Under the pieces are notes generated by a model. That model ran no database searches, was not told the DNA's origin, and saw nothing but the letters and a program-made list of their open reading frames with translations. The position numbers were made by a program, and so were the translations under genes. From Bacteroidota bacterium (lineage in GTDB: Bacteria > Bacteroidota > Bacteroidia > M30B66): a stretch of 64,000 nucleotides of DNA. Where the stretch lies: positions 21,826-85,825 of the forward strand of contig JAIXUS010000028.1 in assembly GCA_027483445.1 (NCBI GenBank), in the 5' to 3' direction. Positions 52,118-60,949 of this stretch are shown piece by piece (the stretch's first letter is position 1; the number at the start of each line of letters is the position of its first letter).

Positions 52118-55100
52118 ATGCCACAGTTTTCTCACCTACACGTTCACACCCAGTTTTCTTTGCTCGATGGAGCTGCCGATATCGGGAAGCTCTACAAAAA
52201 AGCGATTGCCGACCAAATGCCGGCCATGGCTATCACCGACCATGGAAATATGTTTGGTGCCTTCGCCTTTGTCGCTGAAGCCTACAAGAATAAGGATGAG
52301 CATGGCAATCCGAAGGTAAAACCCATCGTAGGCTGTGAATTCTACGTGGTTGAAAATCGCCATAAAAGAACCTTCACCAAAGACGATAAGGACGTTCGAT
52401 ACCATCAACTATTCCTCGCGAAAAACGCAGAAGGCTACAAAAATCTAGTAAAACTTTGCTCGCTAGGCTACATAGAAGGCCTGTACGGGAAGTATCCGCG
52501 AATTGATAAAGAGCTCATTCTCAAACACCATGAAGGCCTGATTGCAACCACGTGTTGCATTGGTGCGGAAGTGCCCAAAACAATTCTCAAAAAGGGGGAA
52601 GCAGAAGGAGAAAAGGTTTTTAAATGGTGGTTAGATCTTTTTGGGGATGACTATTACATTGAACTACAAAGACATAGCATACCCGAGCAAGAACAAGTGA
52701 ATCAGGTCTTGTTGGGATTCGCGGAAAAGTATGGTGTAAAAGTAATTGCCTCCAATGATTCGCATTATGTTGATCAACAGGATTCTAACGCTCACGACAT
52801 TCTGCTTTGCCTGAATACTGGCGAAAAGCAATCCACCCCCAGCAATAAAGAGTTTAGCGACGACGAAAGCAGCACAAAGGGAACGCGTTTCGCTTTTTTC
52901 AACGACCAATTTTATTTCAAAAAGCAGTCGGAAATGCTGAATCTCTTCAGCGATATTCCCTTTGCTATCGACAATACCAACGAAATTGTGTCGAAGGTAG
53001 ATTTGCTCAATTTGAAGCGCGATATTTTACTCCCGAATTTTCCGCTTCCGCCCGGCTTCCTCAACCAAATGCAGTATTTAAGGCACATCACGATGGAGGG
53101 TGCCACTCAACGCTACGGTTCAATAACAGCCGAAGTGGAAGAACGACTTAACTTCGAGTTGGATGTAGTTGACCGCATGGGCTTTGCGGGCTACTTTCTT
53201 ATTGTGGCCGACTTCATCAAAGCCGGTCGGGATCTTGGCGTGTTTATCGGTCCGGGACGTGGATCTGCGGCCGGCTCGGCGGTAGCCTATTGTATTGGAA
53301 TTACCAATATCGACCCCATTAAGTATGACTTGCTTTTTGAGCGTTTTTTGAATCCGGAACGCGCTTCCATGCCCGATATCGATACAGACTTTGACGATGA
53401 AGGACGACAAAAAGTTATTGATTACGTTGTTGACAAATATGGGAAAAATCAGGTTGCTCAAATCATTACATACGGCTCAATGGCCGCTAAATCGAGCATT
53501 AAAGATGTTGCCCGTGTGCTCGATTTGCCGCTTCCCGATGCGAATATGCTGGCCAAGCTTGTACCCGAAAAACCGGGAATAAAGCTCAACCGCGTAATCA
53601 ATGCTCCGCTCGATGGCGAAGGAAGTTTGAAAGAAAAAGAGGGACTTGCCCCGGAGGACATTGAAAACATCAAGAAGCTCCGTGAATTTCACAGTAATAA
53701 ATCACTTCCTGAAAGTAAGGTGCTTCAGGAAGCGCTGATTCTCGAAGGCTCAGTGCGCAACACTGGTGTTCATGCCGCTGGAATTATTATTGCGCCCGAC
53801 GATCTGACGAATCTCATTCCGGTGGCTACGGCAAAAGATTCTAATCTCCTCGTAACGCAGTATGAAGGCTCAGTAATTGAAGATGCCGGGGTAATTAAGA
53901 TGGACTTTTTAGGGCTGCGAACCCTAACCATCATTCGTGATGCCCTTCAACTCATTAAAGAAAATCATGGAGTAGAAATCGATATCGACGCGATTCCGCT
54001 TGATGACGCTAAAACGTACGCACTTTATCAAAGGGCCGAAACCAATGGTACATTCCAGTTTGAATCGGTGGGTATGCAGAAGTATCTGCGCGACTTAAAG
54101 CCAGATAAGTTTGAAGACCTGATTGCCATGAATGCCTTGTATCGCCCGGGGCCTCTGGAATACATTCCCAACTTTATTCGCCGAAAACACGGAGTTGAAG
54201 CGGTAACCTACGATTTACCTGAGATGCAGGAGTATCTCGAAGAAACGTACGGAATCACTGTTTACCAAGAGCAAGTGATGCTGCTCAGCCAAAAGCTTGC
54301 GGGCTTTACAAAAGGGATGGCCGACAAGCTGCGCAAGGCGATGGGGAAAAAGGATCGAAAAACACTCGATGAGCTGAAGCCTAAGTTCATGGCCGGAGCA
54401 ACCGAAAAAGGACTCGATCCGCTGAAACTTGAGAAAATCTGGACCGACTGGGAGGCCTTTGCGTCCTATGCCTTCAATAAGTCACACTCTACCTGTTATG
54501 CCTTTGTTGCATTCCAGACCGCATACCTGAAAGCCCACTACCCTGCCGAATTCATGGCGGCCAACCTTACCAATAACCTAAGTTCGATGGACAAAATTAC
54601 CTTCTTCATGGAGGAGTGTCGTCGAATGGGAATTCCAGTGTTAGGTCCCGATGTGAATGAGTCAAAACTGAAGTTCGCCGTTAACCAGAAAGGGGAAATT
54701 CGTTTTGGGCTGGCAGCCATCAAAGGTGTTGGAGAAGCCGCTGTTGAAGCGATGATTCAGGAACGAATGCAAAATGGCCCTTTTACCTCCATTTTCGATT
54801 TTGTTCGCAGGGTTAATCTTCGCTCTTTGAATAAGAAAAACATGGAAAGTCTGGCTTTGGCCGGAGCGTTTGATGGCATCACGGGTAACAACAACAGAGC
54901 GGTGTTTTTCTGGAGTGAAGCCCCCGGAAAACCAACATTCCTCGATGTTTTGGTGCGTTACGGACAGAGTGTTCAGGATGGGAAGCAGCAGGCAGGTAAT
55001 AATCTTTTTGGTGATGTGGGTGAGGAAATCACCATACCCGAACCGAACATTCCGCAAGTTGAGCCCTGGCATGTACTGCAAATGCTCGATAAAGAAAAGG

Positions 55101-55720
55101 AAGTGGTTGGCATTTACCTCACGGGGCATCCACTCGACACTTTCCGACAGGAAATTCAGGCTTTCAAGCTTGTTCCACTGGCTGAACTCGACAATCTAGA
55201 GCGCTTTCGAAGCAAAGACTGGCGTTCAGGAGGGATTGTTACATCGGTTAACCATAGGGTCTCCAAAAAAGGTCAACCCTTCGGTAGCTTCGTTGTAGAA
55301 GATTACTCCGGGGCACGAGAGTTTACCTTGTTTTCTGACCGTTATCAACGCATGAAGCCATACCTCGAAACCGGAACAATTCTGACAATCCATTGGAGAG
55401 TTGGAAACAGTTTCAGAAATCCGGAAGCCCTGGAAATTGAGATTAGCAGCATTAGCTTGATGGCCGACTTGAAAGATAAATACACACAACTCACCCTTCA
55501 GATTTCAGAAAAAGACGTGAACGAAAACTTCATCCAACAATTGAGTTCTTTGGTACAACGCTTTCCAGGCCAGTGCAAGTTGCGCATTCAACTCCAAGGT
55601 ATTAATCCCGAATTAAATGTAAATCTTGTTTCCAGTTCAACCAAAGTCGATGGCAGCAACCCTGAGTTTCAGCAGGTTTTATCTAAACTCGTTGGACAGG
55701 AATATTTTGCGTTGAATTAG
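52118..55720 (+). CDS. dnaE: DNA polymerase III subunit alpha
   Basis: Catalytic subunit of the replicative DNA polymerase, 1200 residues, the normal size for DnaE1. It starts MPQFSHLHVHTQFSLLDGAADIGKLY, the PHP domain with its metal motif HLHVHTQFSLLDG and AITDHGNMFGA. The polymerase core shows GPGRGSAAGSAVAYCIGIT and PDIDTDFDDEGRQKVIDYV (catalytic Asp triad part), then the NALYRPGPLEYIPNFIRRKHG and YQEQVMLLSQKLAGFTKGMAD helices. The C-terminal HhH and OB-fold region (RSKDWRSGGIVTSVNHRVSKKGQPFGSFVVEDYSGARE) is present. The start at 52118 is used rather than 52073, which lies upstream of the promoter. No intein. Confidence 0.97.
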   Translation: MPQFSHLHVHTQFSLLDGAADIGKLYKKAIADQMPAMAITDHGNMFGAFAFVAEAYKNKDEHGNPKVKPIVGCEFYVVENRHKRTFTKDDKDVRYHQLFLAKNAEGYKNLVKLCSLGYIEGLYGKYPRIDKELILKHHEGLIATTCCIGAEVPKTILKKGEAEGEKVFKWWLDLFGDDYYIELQRHSIPEQEQVNQVLLGFAEKYGVKVIASNDSHYVDQQDSNAHDILLCLNTGEKQSTPSNKEFSDDESSTKGTRFAFFNDQFYFKKQSEMLNLFSDIPFAIDNTNEIVSKVDLLNLKRDILLPNFPLPPGFLNQMQYLRHITMEGATQRYGSITAEVEERLNFELDVVDRMGFAGYFLIVADFIKAGRDLGVFIGPGRGSAAGSAVAYCIGITNIDPIKYDLLFERFLNPERASMPDIDTDFDDEGRQKVIDYVVDKYGKNQVAQIITYGSMAAKSSIKDVARVLDLPLPDANMLAKLVPEKPGIKLNRVINAPLDGEGSLKEKEGLAPEDIENIKKLREFHSNKSLPESKVLQEALILEGSVRNTGVHAAGIIIAPDDLTNLIPVATAKDSNLLVTQYEGSVIEDAGVIKMDFLGLRTLTIIRDALQLIKENHGVEIDIDAIPLDDAKTYALYQRAETNGTFQFESVGMQKYLRDLKPDKFEDLIAMNALYRPGPLEYIPNFIRRKHGVEAVTYDLPEMQEYLEETYGITVYQEQVMLLSQKLAGFTKGMADKLRKAMGKKDRKTLDELKPKFMAGATEKGLDPLKLEKIWTDWEAFASYAFNKSHSTCYAFVAFQTAYLKAHYPAEFMAANLTNNLSSMDKITFFMEECRRMGIPVLGPDVNESKLKFAVNQKGEIRFGLAAIKGVGEAAVEAMIQERMQNGPFTSIFDFVRRVNLRSLNKKNMESLALAGAFDGITGNNNRAVFFWSEAPGKPTFLDVLVRYGQSVQDGKQQAGNNLFGDVGEEITIPEPNIPQVEPWHVLQMLDKEKEVVGIYLTGHPLDTFRQEIQAFKLVPLAELDNLERFRSKDWRSGGIVTSVNHRVSKKGQPFGSFVVEDYSGAREFTLFSDRYQRMKPYLETGTILTIHWRVGNSFRNPEALEIEISSISLMADLKDKYTQLTLQISEKDVNENFIQQLSSLVQRFPGQCKLRIQLQGINPELNVNLVSSSTKVDGSNPEFQQVLSKLVGQEYFALN

Positions 55721-55808
55721 CACTAGAGTTCTCTCAAGACGGAAGAGTTATTTGGACTGTAGCTATTTTCGGGAAAGCTTCAGCTAGTCTCATTGTTATG
55801 ACCTCATG

Positions 55809-56507
55809 TCAATTTAAAATCAATTCCGATCCAAAAGCTTCTTTGAAAAATCTTTTCATCGCTTTTTCATTTTTTAAATGATATTCAACGAAGATTTCTT
55901 TAAATATTGATCTTTCTTCTTCAGTTAGTTTTCCCCTTTCTTTGAACTCTTGTATTTGCTTCTGAATTTGTTGATTTATTACATCATCATTAATTTCTAG
56001 TTCACCTGAAAGGCCATATTTAACCAATTTCACTTCCATTTCAATTACTTGATTGCTTTTTTTGAAATTAAAATCTTCACTGGGACCTATAAAAATATCA
56101 GAAATCTCTTTCTGCAAATTAATTGTATATTTTATATATAGTTTACATCTATTCTTGAGTTCCAACTTAATTTCATCTGGCAAAGTATTGAATCTATCAT
56201 TAAAGTTATTCGTTTCTTGGATATCAGATACTAACTTTTTGTTGTTAAAAATATTGTTGCAGAGAAACACAAATACTTTAATTTCATTTTGCATTATTTT
56301 TTCCCAATCAGTTTTATTTTCCTCTGCTTTGTGCCAAAAACTTTCAAATCCCCTGTAGTAACCCCAAGGAGGCAAAATTATTGAAGCTACAAAATCTTTG
56401 GTTGAATGATGTTTAAAAGAATGATATATTCCTAATGGGTAAGGAAAAATAAGTAAAATTGATGTAAGAATTGAGAATATCCAAAGGATTACAGGAGCAA
56501 ACCGCAT
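55809..56507 (-). CDS. Uncharacterised membrane-anchored protein in AT-rich region
   Basis: A 232-residue protein of AT-rich composition, quite unlike its neighbours. Residues 1-30 hold one or two hydrophobic segments (APVILWIFSILTSILLIFPYPLGIY), followed by SIILPPWGYYRGFESFWHKAEENKTDWE, reminiscent of bacterial envelope proteins that end their membrane region with PPWGYYRG. The rest is charged helix: NEIKVFVFLCNNIFNNKKL, LKNRCKLYIKYTINLQKEISDIF, then QKQIQEFKERGKLTEEERSIF. No domain is recognised. The start at 56507 (MRFAP) follows the promoter at 56534-56541; the frame to 56549 is open but lies upstream of it. Possible recent acquisition. Confidence 0.62.
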   Translation of the reverse strand: MRFAPVILWIFSILTSILLIFPYPLGIYHSFKHHSTKDFVASIILPPWGYYRGFESFWHKAEENKTDWEKIMQNEIKVFVFLCNNIFNNKKLVSDIQETNNFNDRFNTLPDEIKLELKNRCKLYIKYTINLQKEISDIFIGPSEDFNFKKSNQVIEMEVKLVKYGLSGELEINDDVINQQIQKQIQEFKERGKLTEEERSIFKEIFVEYHLKNEKAMKRFFKEAFGSELILN

Positions 56508-56533
56508 CAGTAAGTAGGTGTCAAGTTTCGCAT

Positions 56534-56541
56534 CAAAAGTA
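56534..56541 (-). promoter_or_regulatory. Bacteroidota -7 element for the membrane-anchored unknown
   Basis: CAAAAGTA on the plus strand reads TACTTTTG on the minus strand, an exact TAnnTTTG match, about 26 bases before the ATG at 56507. Confidence 0.5.
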
Positions 56542-56642
56542 TAAAACAAACCGGTAACTATAGTCTAATTTTATGAGAAAGTAAAAAAAAACGGTATCCT
56601 CATATTGATGGGTTGTGTAAATAACCGATTACAAGCAATATA

Positions 56643-56801
56643 TCAAACAAATTCATAGTAAATGAGAATCAGTTTCAACTCATTCAGGTCAAATAAACTG
56701 GTAACAATCTCATCTTTATCGATGTTGTTATTCCAAACCCATTTAAGTAATGATTGATGATTCTCAATTTCTTTTGATTGAACTTGTTTTTCAGGATTCA
56801 A
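56643..56801 (-). CDS. Short AT-rich open frame, possible gene or remnant
   Basis: A 52-codon frame that can only start at a TTG (56801), reading NPEKQVQSKEIENHQSLLKWVW at the start and DLNELKLILIYYEFV at the end. It looks protein-like, with a hydrophobic-polar pattern and no stop for 52 codons, but lacks an ATG. It follows the small two-helix frame on the same strand and could be a downstream partner, a remnant, or chance in AT-rich DNA. Confidence 0.3.
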   Translation of the reverse strand: MNPEKQVQSKEIENHQSLLKWVWNNNIDKDEIVTSLFDLNELKLILIYYEFV

Positions 56802-56802
56802 T

Positions 56803-56970
56803 CTAACTTTTGAATAGATACAGCAGAATAACTACTCCAGTTAAAATCAAACCAATTCCTATAAAAGTCTCCTTATCATAGAAAAGATTTATAGAGCCAA
56901 CTATGAAAAGGAAAACGGCAACCAACAATGCCATTATCTTATTATTGATACTATTATCAGTTTCAGACAC
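56803..56970 (-). CDS. Small two-helix membrane protein (55 residues)
   Basis: A 55-residue frame starting at a GTG at 56970, or at the internal ATG at 56934 (MALLVAVF). It reads a polar start (SETDNSINNK), one hydrophobic segment (IMALLVAVFLFIVGSINLFY), a short loop DKET, and a second (FIGIGLILTGVVILLYLF) ending in KS. Such a two-segment hairpin is typical of small membrane proteins and of some toxin-like peptides; no homologue is recognised. Its short frame size and non-ATG start leave it uncertain. Confidence 0.45.
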   Translation of the reverse strand: MSETDNSINNKIMALLVAVFLFIVGSINLFYDKETFIGIGLILTGVVILLYLFKS

Positions 56971-57024
56971 GATTCAATGTATTTTTTATGACGAATGTAT
57001 TCAAATTTGAGACATGGCCCTATT

Positions 57025-57297
57025 TTAAAAGTCATTAGACCTATTCTTGAAGTACTTATCAAACAACACTTTAATCTCATCATCAGATAGTGTGGATAGT
57101 TTTTCTAGCCTCAGTCTTATAACTTCATCAAAATCATCAACTTTCCTTTCACTATACAACTTCTTATACTTAGGTCTCATCTTTATTGAAGCTGTTTGGA
57201 ACAATTCTAGAGCCTTTCTTTTCTCTTCTAAGAAGTATTGCTTATTGGTCATATCTCTATCACTTCGGCTGTATTTGGTTTGCCAATTGTTGTACAC
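57025..57297 (-). CDS. Small charged protein next to tRNA-Arg
   Basis: Up to 90 residues: a GTG at 57297 opens a frame whose internal ATG at 57252 (MTNKQYFLEEKRKALELF) may be the real start. The sequence is basic and helical (FLEEKRKALELFQTASIKMRPKYKKLYSERKVDDFDEVIRLRLEKLSTLSDDEIKVLFDKYF), without a recognised domain. It lies only ~10 bases beyond the terminator hairpin of the adjacent tRNA gene and in AT-rich DNA, so it could be part of an inserted segment at the tRNA 3' end. Function unknown. Confidence 0.5.
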   Translation of the reverse strand: MYNNWQTKYSRSDRDMTNKQYFLEEKRKALELFQTASIKMRPKYKKLYSERKVDDFDEVIRLRLEKLSTLSDDEIKVLFDKYFKNRSNDF

Positions 57298-57306
57298 TCC
57301 TTAATG

Positions 57307-57346
57307 AAAAAAGGTAAATATCTATAATACAGACATTTACCTTTTT
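57307..57346 (-). terminator. Terminator downstream of tRNA-Arg
   Basis: AAAAAGGTAAAT pairs with ATTTACCTTTTT around a 15-base loop. On the minus strand this hairpin ends in a T run and begins a few bases after the tRNA 3' end, fitting a rho-independent terminator of the tRNA transcript. It may also serve as a bidirectional stop. Confidence 0.75.
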
Positions 57347-57350
57347 GTTG

Positions 57351-57424
57351 TGATCCCGATTGGACTCGAACCAATGACCCACAGCTTAGAAGGCTGTTGC
57401 TCTATCCAGCTGAGCTACGGGACC
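57351..57424 (-). tRNA. tRNA-Arg (anticodon TCT)
   Basis: The minus-strand sequence begins GGTCCCGTAGCTCAG and ends in the T arm GGTTCGAGTCC followed by CGGGATCA. The 7-bp acceptor stem closes with one G-U pair. The D arm GCTCAGCTGGATAGAGC is normal, and the anticodon loop CTTCTAAG gives anticodon TCT, which reads AGA/AGG Arg codons. The T loop TTCGAGT is standard. Length is 74 bases with the discriminator A; the 3' CCA is not encoded. Terminator follows. Confidence 0.95.
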
Positions 57425-57766
57425 AGGAAAACGGCTGCGAAGATACAAAAACGAAACAGATGCAAAACGGCATTCCAAAATAGAAGATTTATCCGTTGAT
57501 AATCACAGCATTTAATCGAAAATCCGGCAGATTCGTGAAAGCGTAATTCGCTGAAGCGCATCTAGAATCTCTCATTTTTCCCAAAAATAACCTTCGAATC
57601 CCTTGAATGCCCTTTGAACAAATCGCTCCGCCCCTATCGTTCCGCTCATGCCATCCAACCACACCCCAAAACCTGAATTGGGTCATCCCCGCAAGGGTGT
57701 TTTCAAAGCATTACTTCACAAATCAAACCCCGAAAACCATGTATATTGCCGCCTCTACCAGCATTT
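57425..57766. other. Intergenic region between tRNA-Arg and S9 peptidase
   Basis: About 340 bases. Contains the promoter of the divergent tRNA at 57438-57466 and, near 57740, TATATTGC as a possible weak promoter for the S9 gene. No open frame worth calling. Confidence 0.5.
57438..57466 (-). promoter_or_regulatory. tRNA-Arg promoter
   Basis: On the minus strand a TTTG (57463-57466) precedes TATCTTCG (57438-57445) by 17 bases. The second element differs from TAnnTTTG at one position. Expected transcription start is near 57431, about 7 bases before the tRNA 5' end at 57424. Confidence 0.5.
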
Positions 57767-60169
57767 ATGAAACAACTTTTTCTAGTCCTATTGCTTATCC
57801 CCTGCTTGGCAGGCGCACAAACCAATTATCAACTTCCACCGCAGGAAATTCTTGAGCTGGCCGATGTTTCCGCTCCTCCTGCAAGGGTAATCAGTCCTTC
57901 AAACACCTGGCTCGCTTTGGCCGAACGCCCCCTGTATAAATCGTTGGAAGAACTGGCTGAAGAGGAGGTTCGCCTTGCCGGATTGAGAATTAATCCCGCC
58001 AACTTCGGCCCTGCACGACAGAATTACTACACTGGACTAAAGCTCCTTCGCATCGATGGAATGAAGGAGCTCAGCATCAGCGGTATACCAACCGGAATTC
58101 GAATGCAAAGCCTTTCATTCTCACCGAAAGAAAACTATTGCTCTTTCGTCGAAAACCAGTCAGGAAAACTCAACGCCTGGATCATCAACCTTCAGAGTGG
58201 CAAGGCTTCTATGGTTTTCGAAGGGCTCAATGCAGTATTGGGCGCCAGCTATTTTTGGGCGAGCGACGAATCGGCCATCTATGTGAGAAGCACTGGGCAA
58301 AAGGGAAATCTCCCTTCAAAAAAAGAACTTCCCAAAGGCCCGGCAGTGCAGGAAGCCACGGGAAGCAAGGCCCCGGCAAGAACGTTTCAGGACTTGCTTA
58401 GAAATAAACAAGACGAGGCCCGATTCGATTATTACGCTTCCTGCGAATTGTTAAAAGTACCGGTGAATGGCGGAAATACAATGAAAATCCTTCCAATGGG
58501 AATTTATAAACGCATCGCATTTTCACCCGACGGACAGTATTTGCTCACCGAAGAAATTCAACAACCTTATAGCTACTCTCTTACGTATTCAAGCTTCCCC
58601 AGCAAGTTTAACCTTCGTAAATCTGACGGGACTTTAATTAAAGTGTTTTACGATAGACCTTTGCAAGATAAAATTCCCTCGAATTTTGATGCTGTGGAGG
58701 CCGGCAAAAGATCCATTTCATGGCGTGATGACGCACCTTCTACCTTAATCTGGGCCGAGGCGCCCGATGGAGGCGACCCCGCAAAAGAATCTGAATACCG
58801 CGACGAAGTGTTCCAAAGTGCTGCACCTTTTGATAAACCCATGCTCATGTGCAAGCTTAAATACCGCTTTATGGGCATGCAGTTCGGAACTCCCAATATG
58901 GCTGTAGTGTACGATGGTTGGTGGAAAAACCGGCAGCAGAGAGTGTCGTTCATCAATCCTTCGGACGGACAAAAAGCTCCGGAATTAATTTTCGAATATT
59001 CCTCAGAAGATTTGTATGCCCAGCCGGGCGATTTCCACACCACCAAAAACGCTTGGAACCGCGATGTCTTGTACATTTCGAAAAATGGTAAGCACTTGTT
59101 TTTAATCGGCGAAGGTCACTCTCCTGAAGGCAACAGACCATTTATTGATCAATTCGAACTACAGAGTAAAAAACGCAATCGAATTTGGCGAGCCGATGGA
59201 AAATCGACTTACGAACAAGTGCTACGCCTTGTAGATCCTGAAAAGCAAGTGTCCATTACAAGTATCGAAAGCCCTAATCAATTCCCAAATATTTATTGGA
59301 GAAACCTCAAGAGTAAATCGGCTCCTAAACAGCTTACCAATATTGCCAACCCTTACCAAAAGCTCAGCGGCGTTACGAAGCAAAAAATCAGCTACAAGCG
59401 TGCCGATGGTGTTCAGCTTTCGGCGACCCTCTACCTTCCCGAGGGCTATTCGAAAGAGAAAGACGGACGTTTACCTATGCTCATGGAAGCCTATCCGACT
59501 GAATACAAAGACGATAAAGCGGCCGGACAGGTAAAAGAGTCGCCACACGCCTTTATTTCGCTTTACTGGGGCTCGCCTGTTTATTGGGCACGAAGAGGGT
59601 ACGCCATTTTGGAAGATACTCAGTTTCCAATTGTTGGAAAAGGCAACGCCGAGCCTAACGATACCTACATCGAGCAACTCGTGTCCGATGCGCAAGCAGC
59701 CATAAATGCAGTAGATTCCATGGGTGTGGTCGATCCCAAGCGCTGCGCGGTAATGGGACATTCATACGGTGGATTTATGACCGCCAATCTACTTGCGCAT
59801 TCCAATTTATTTGCAGCCGGAATTGCTCGCAGCGGCGCTTACAACAGAACCCTTACTCCATTTGGATTTCAGAGCGAAGAACGCAGTTATTGGGAAGCCA
59901 CTGAGGTGTATAATAAAATGTCGCCATTTAATTATGCGCACCAAATAAAATCGCCATTATTACTCATTCATGGCGATGCCGACAACAATCCCGGCACATT
60001 TACCCTGCAAAGCGAACGCTTATTTCAGGCTATAAAAGGCAATGGAGGAATTTCACGTTTGGTGTTGCTCCCTTATGAAAGTCACGGATACGTAGCGAAA
60101 GAGAATATTCTTCACATGCTATGGGAAATGGACACATGGTTAGAAAATCGCGTAAAACTCAAAAAATAA
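57767..60169 (+). CDS. S9 family peptidase (prolyl-oligopeptidase/glutamyl-peptidase-like), exported
   Basis: An 800-residue periplasmic serine peptidase. The N-terminus (KQLFLVLLLIPCLAGAQT) is a signal peptide. The first ~520 residues are a beta-propeller-like region (for example YCSFVENQSGKLNAWIINLQ, KRIAFSPDGQYLLTEEIQQ), and the C-terminal ~250 residues an alpha/beta hydrolase with GHSYGGF (Ser about 666), LLIHGDADNN (Asp about 739) and ESHGY (His about 773), completing the Ser-Asp-His triad. The layout resembles bacterial glutamyl and dipeptidyl peptidases. The start at 57767 begins the signal peptide; the frame opens at 57746. Peptide substrate class is not deducible. Confidence 0.92.
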   Translation: MKQLFLVLLLIPCLAGAQTNYQLPPQEILELADVSAPPARVISPSNTWLALAERPLYKSLEELAEEEVRLAGLRINPANFGPARQNYYTGLKLLRIDGMKELSISGIPTGIRMQSLSFSPKENYCSFVENQSGKLNAWIINLQSGKASMVFEGLNAVLGASYFWASDESAIYVRSTGQKGNLPSKKELPKGPAVQEATGSKAPARTFQDLLRNKQDEARFDYYASCELLKVPVNGGNTMKILPMGIYKRIAFSPDGQYLLTEEIQQPYSYSLTYSSFPSKFNLRKSDGTLIKVFYDRPLQDKIPSNFDAVEAGKRSISWRDDAPSTLIWAEAPDGGDPAKESEYRDEVFQSAAPFDKPMLMCKLKYRFMGMQFGTPNMAVVYDGWWKNRQQRVSFINPSDGQKAPELIFEYSSEDLYAQPGDFHTTKNAWNRDVLYISKNGKHLFLIGEGHSPEGNRPFIDQFELQSKKRNRIWRADGKSTYEQVLRLVDPEKQVSITSIESPNQFPNIYWRNLKSKSAPKQLTNIANPYQKLSGVTKQKISYKRADGVQLSATLYLPEGYSKEKDGRLPMLMEAYPTEYKDDKAAGQVKESPHAFISLYWGSPVYWARRGYAILEDTQFPIVGKGNAEPNDTYIEQLVSDAQAAINAVDSMGVVDPKRCAVMGHSYGGFMTANLLAHSNLFAAGIARSGAYNRTLTPFGFQSEERSYWEATEVYNKMSPFNYAHQIKSPLLLIHGDADNNPGTFTLQSERLFQAIKGNGGISRLVLLPYESHGYVAKENILHMLWEMDTWLENRVKLKK

Positions 60170-60949
60170 TTGCCTATTTAAATGGGTGATTAGCGAAAAA
60201 TCAGACTCATAATTCATCTGAAATTCAACCCAATTAGCAAGCAGTAAGTCGGACCTTGCGAAAATGCCGGTTTAGCGGAGTTTTAATTGCTACACCTCTG
60301 GTCTATCAACGCTTTTGATGTGTTGGGCGTTGCCGCGGGTTTGCCTCCTTTCCAACACGAAGCTCCCGGCCGCGGCCGCGCTTTCTGTTGCAAGTCCTCG
60401 CCCGTTCCGCTCCGCTCCACGTTCTGCGGGCTTTTCACGTCAATCGCTAACGCGAGCCTCGAGTTAAACTTGAATGTTTGAGGGCGCAGACACACCAACC
60501 GAATAGTTGAGCATCGCAAAGCAATACAAGCAAGGCAGGCAAACATGGAATGCCCCCCGCAACCCCCTATGACCATTAACAACAGCGCAAAAACACCCAA
60601 AATGAAGAGGTTCGGCAACCATTAAGTGCCCAACAAACAGGCACCTAAGTCATACTATTGTTCATTGGTTACTAATATTCAATCAAATAAACACTAGAAA
60701 ACCCGTTTATGCTTGCTTGTATTTTCAATAAAAGGCTATATCTTGCGGATAACCACCTAAAATGGAAGAATAAACGAACAAAGTAGGGGGAATAAACAAG
60801 TTACCACCAATTTTAACACATACAACATGACATTAAACAAAAATATGATTAACGACCGAGAAGATATTTTTTATAAATATGAAAATTATCACTTATTTTG
60901 AATGAAAAACGTACGGAAGCAAATTTAACAACAACCAACTCAAATAAAC
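60170..60949. other. Long accessory intergenic region
   Basis: About 780 bases with no gene. It contains a GC-rich repeat-like element at 60322-60634 inside otherwise AT-rich sequence, and an AT-rich promoter-proximal stretch before the propeller gene at 60950. The 111-residue minus-strand frame from 60283 to 60618 is an artefact of the GC-rich element. TTATTTTG near 60893 resembles but does not match the promoter consensus. Confidence 0.6.
60322..60634. repeat. 313-bp GC-rich element with inverted-repeat ends
   Basis: The left end is GTTGGGC (60322-60328) directly followed by GTTGCCG (60329-60335). The right end is CGGCAAC (60613-60619), then an 8-base gap, then GCCCAAC (60628-60634). These pair exactly, 7 + 7 bp. 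The interior is GC rich with CGGCCGCGGCCGCG and CCGCTCCGCTCC-type tracts. From memory such sequences recur at many loci in Bacteroidota genomes, but this was not tested. Possibly a non-autonomous mobile or repeat element. Confidence 0.55.

Noticed and set aside
55721..55808. Search for a duplicated tRNA-Arg 3' end as an integration att site
   Set aside because: No copy of GGTTCGAGTCC or its complement is visible at the dnaE side of the AT-rich block.
60283..60618. 111-residue minus-strand open frame
   Set aside because: It lies wholly inside the GC-rich inverted-repeat element; its composition (Arg/Ala/Pro/Cys rich) looks like non-coding GC-rich sequence and no homology is recognised.
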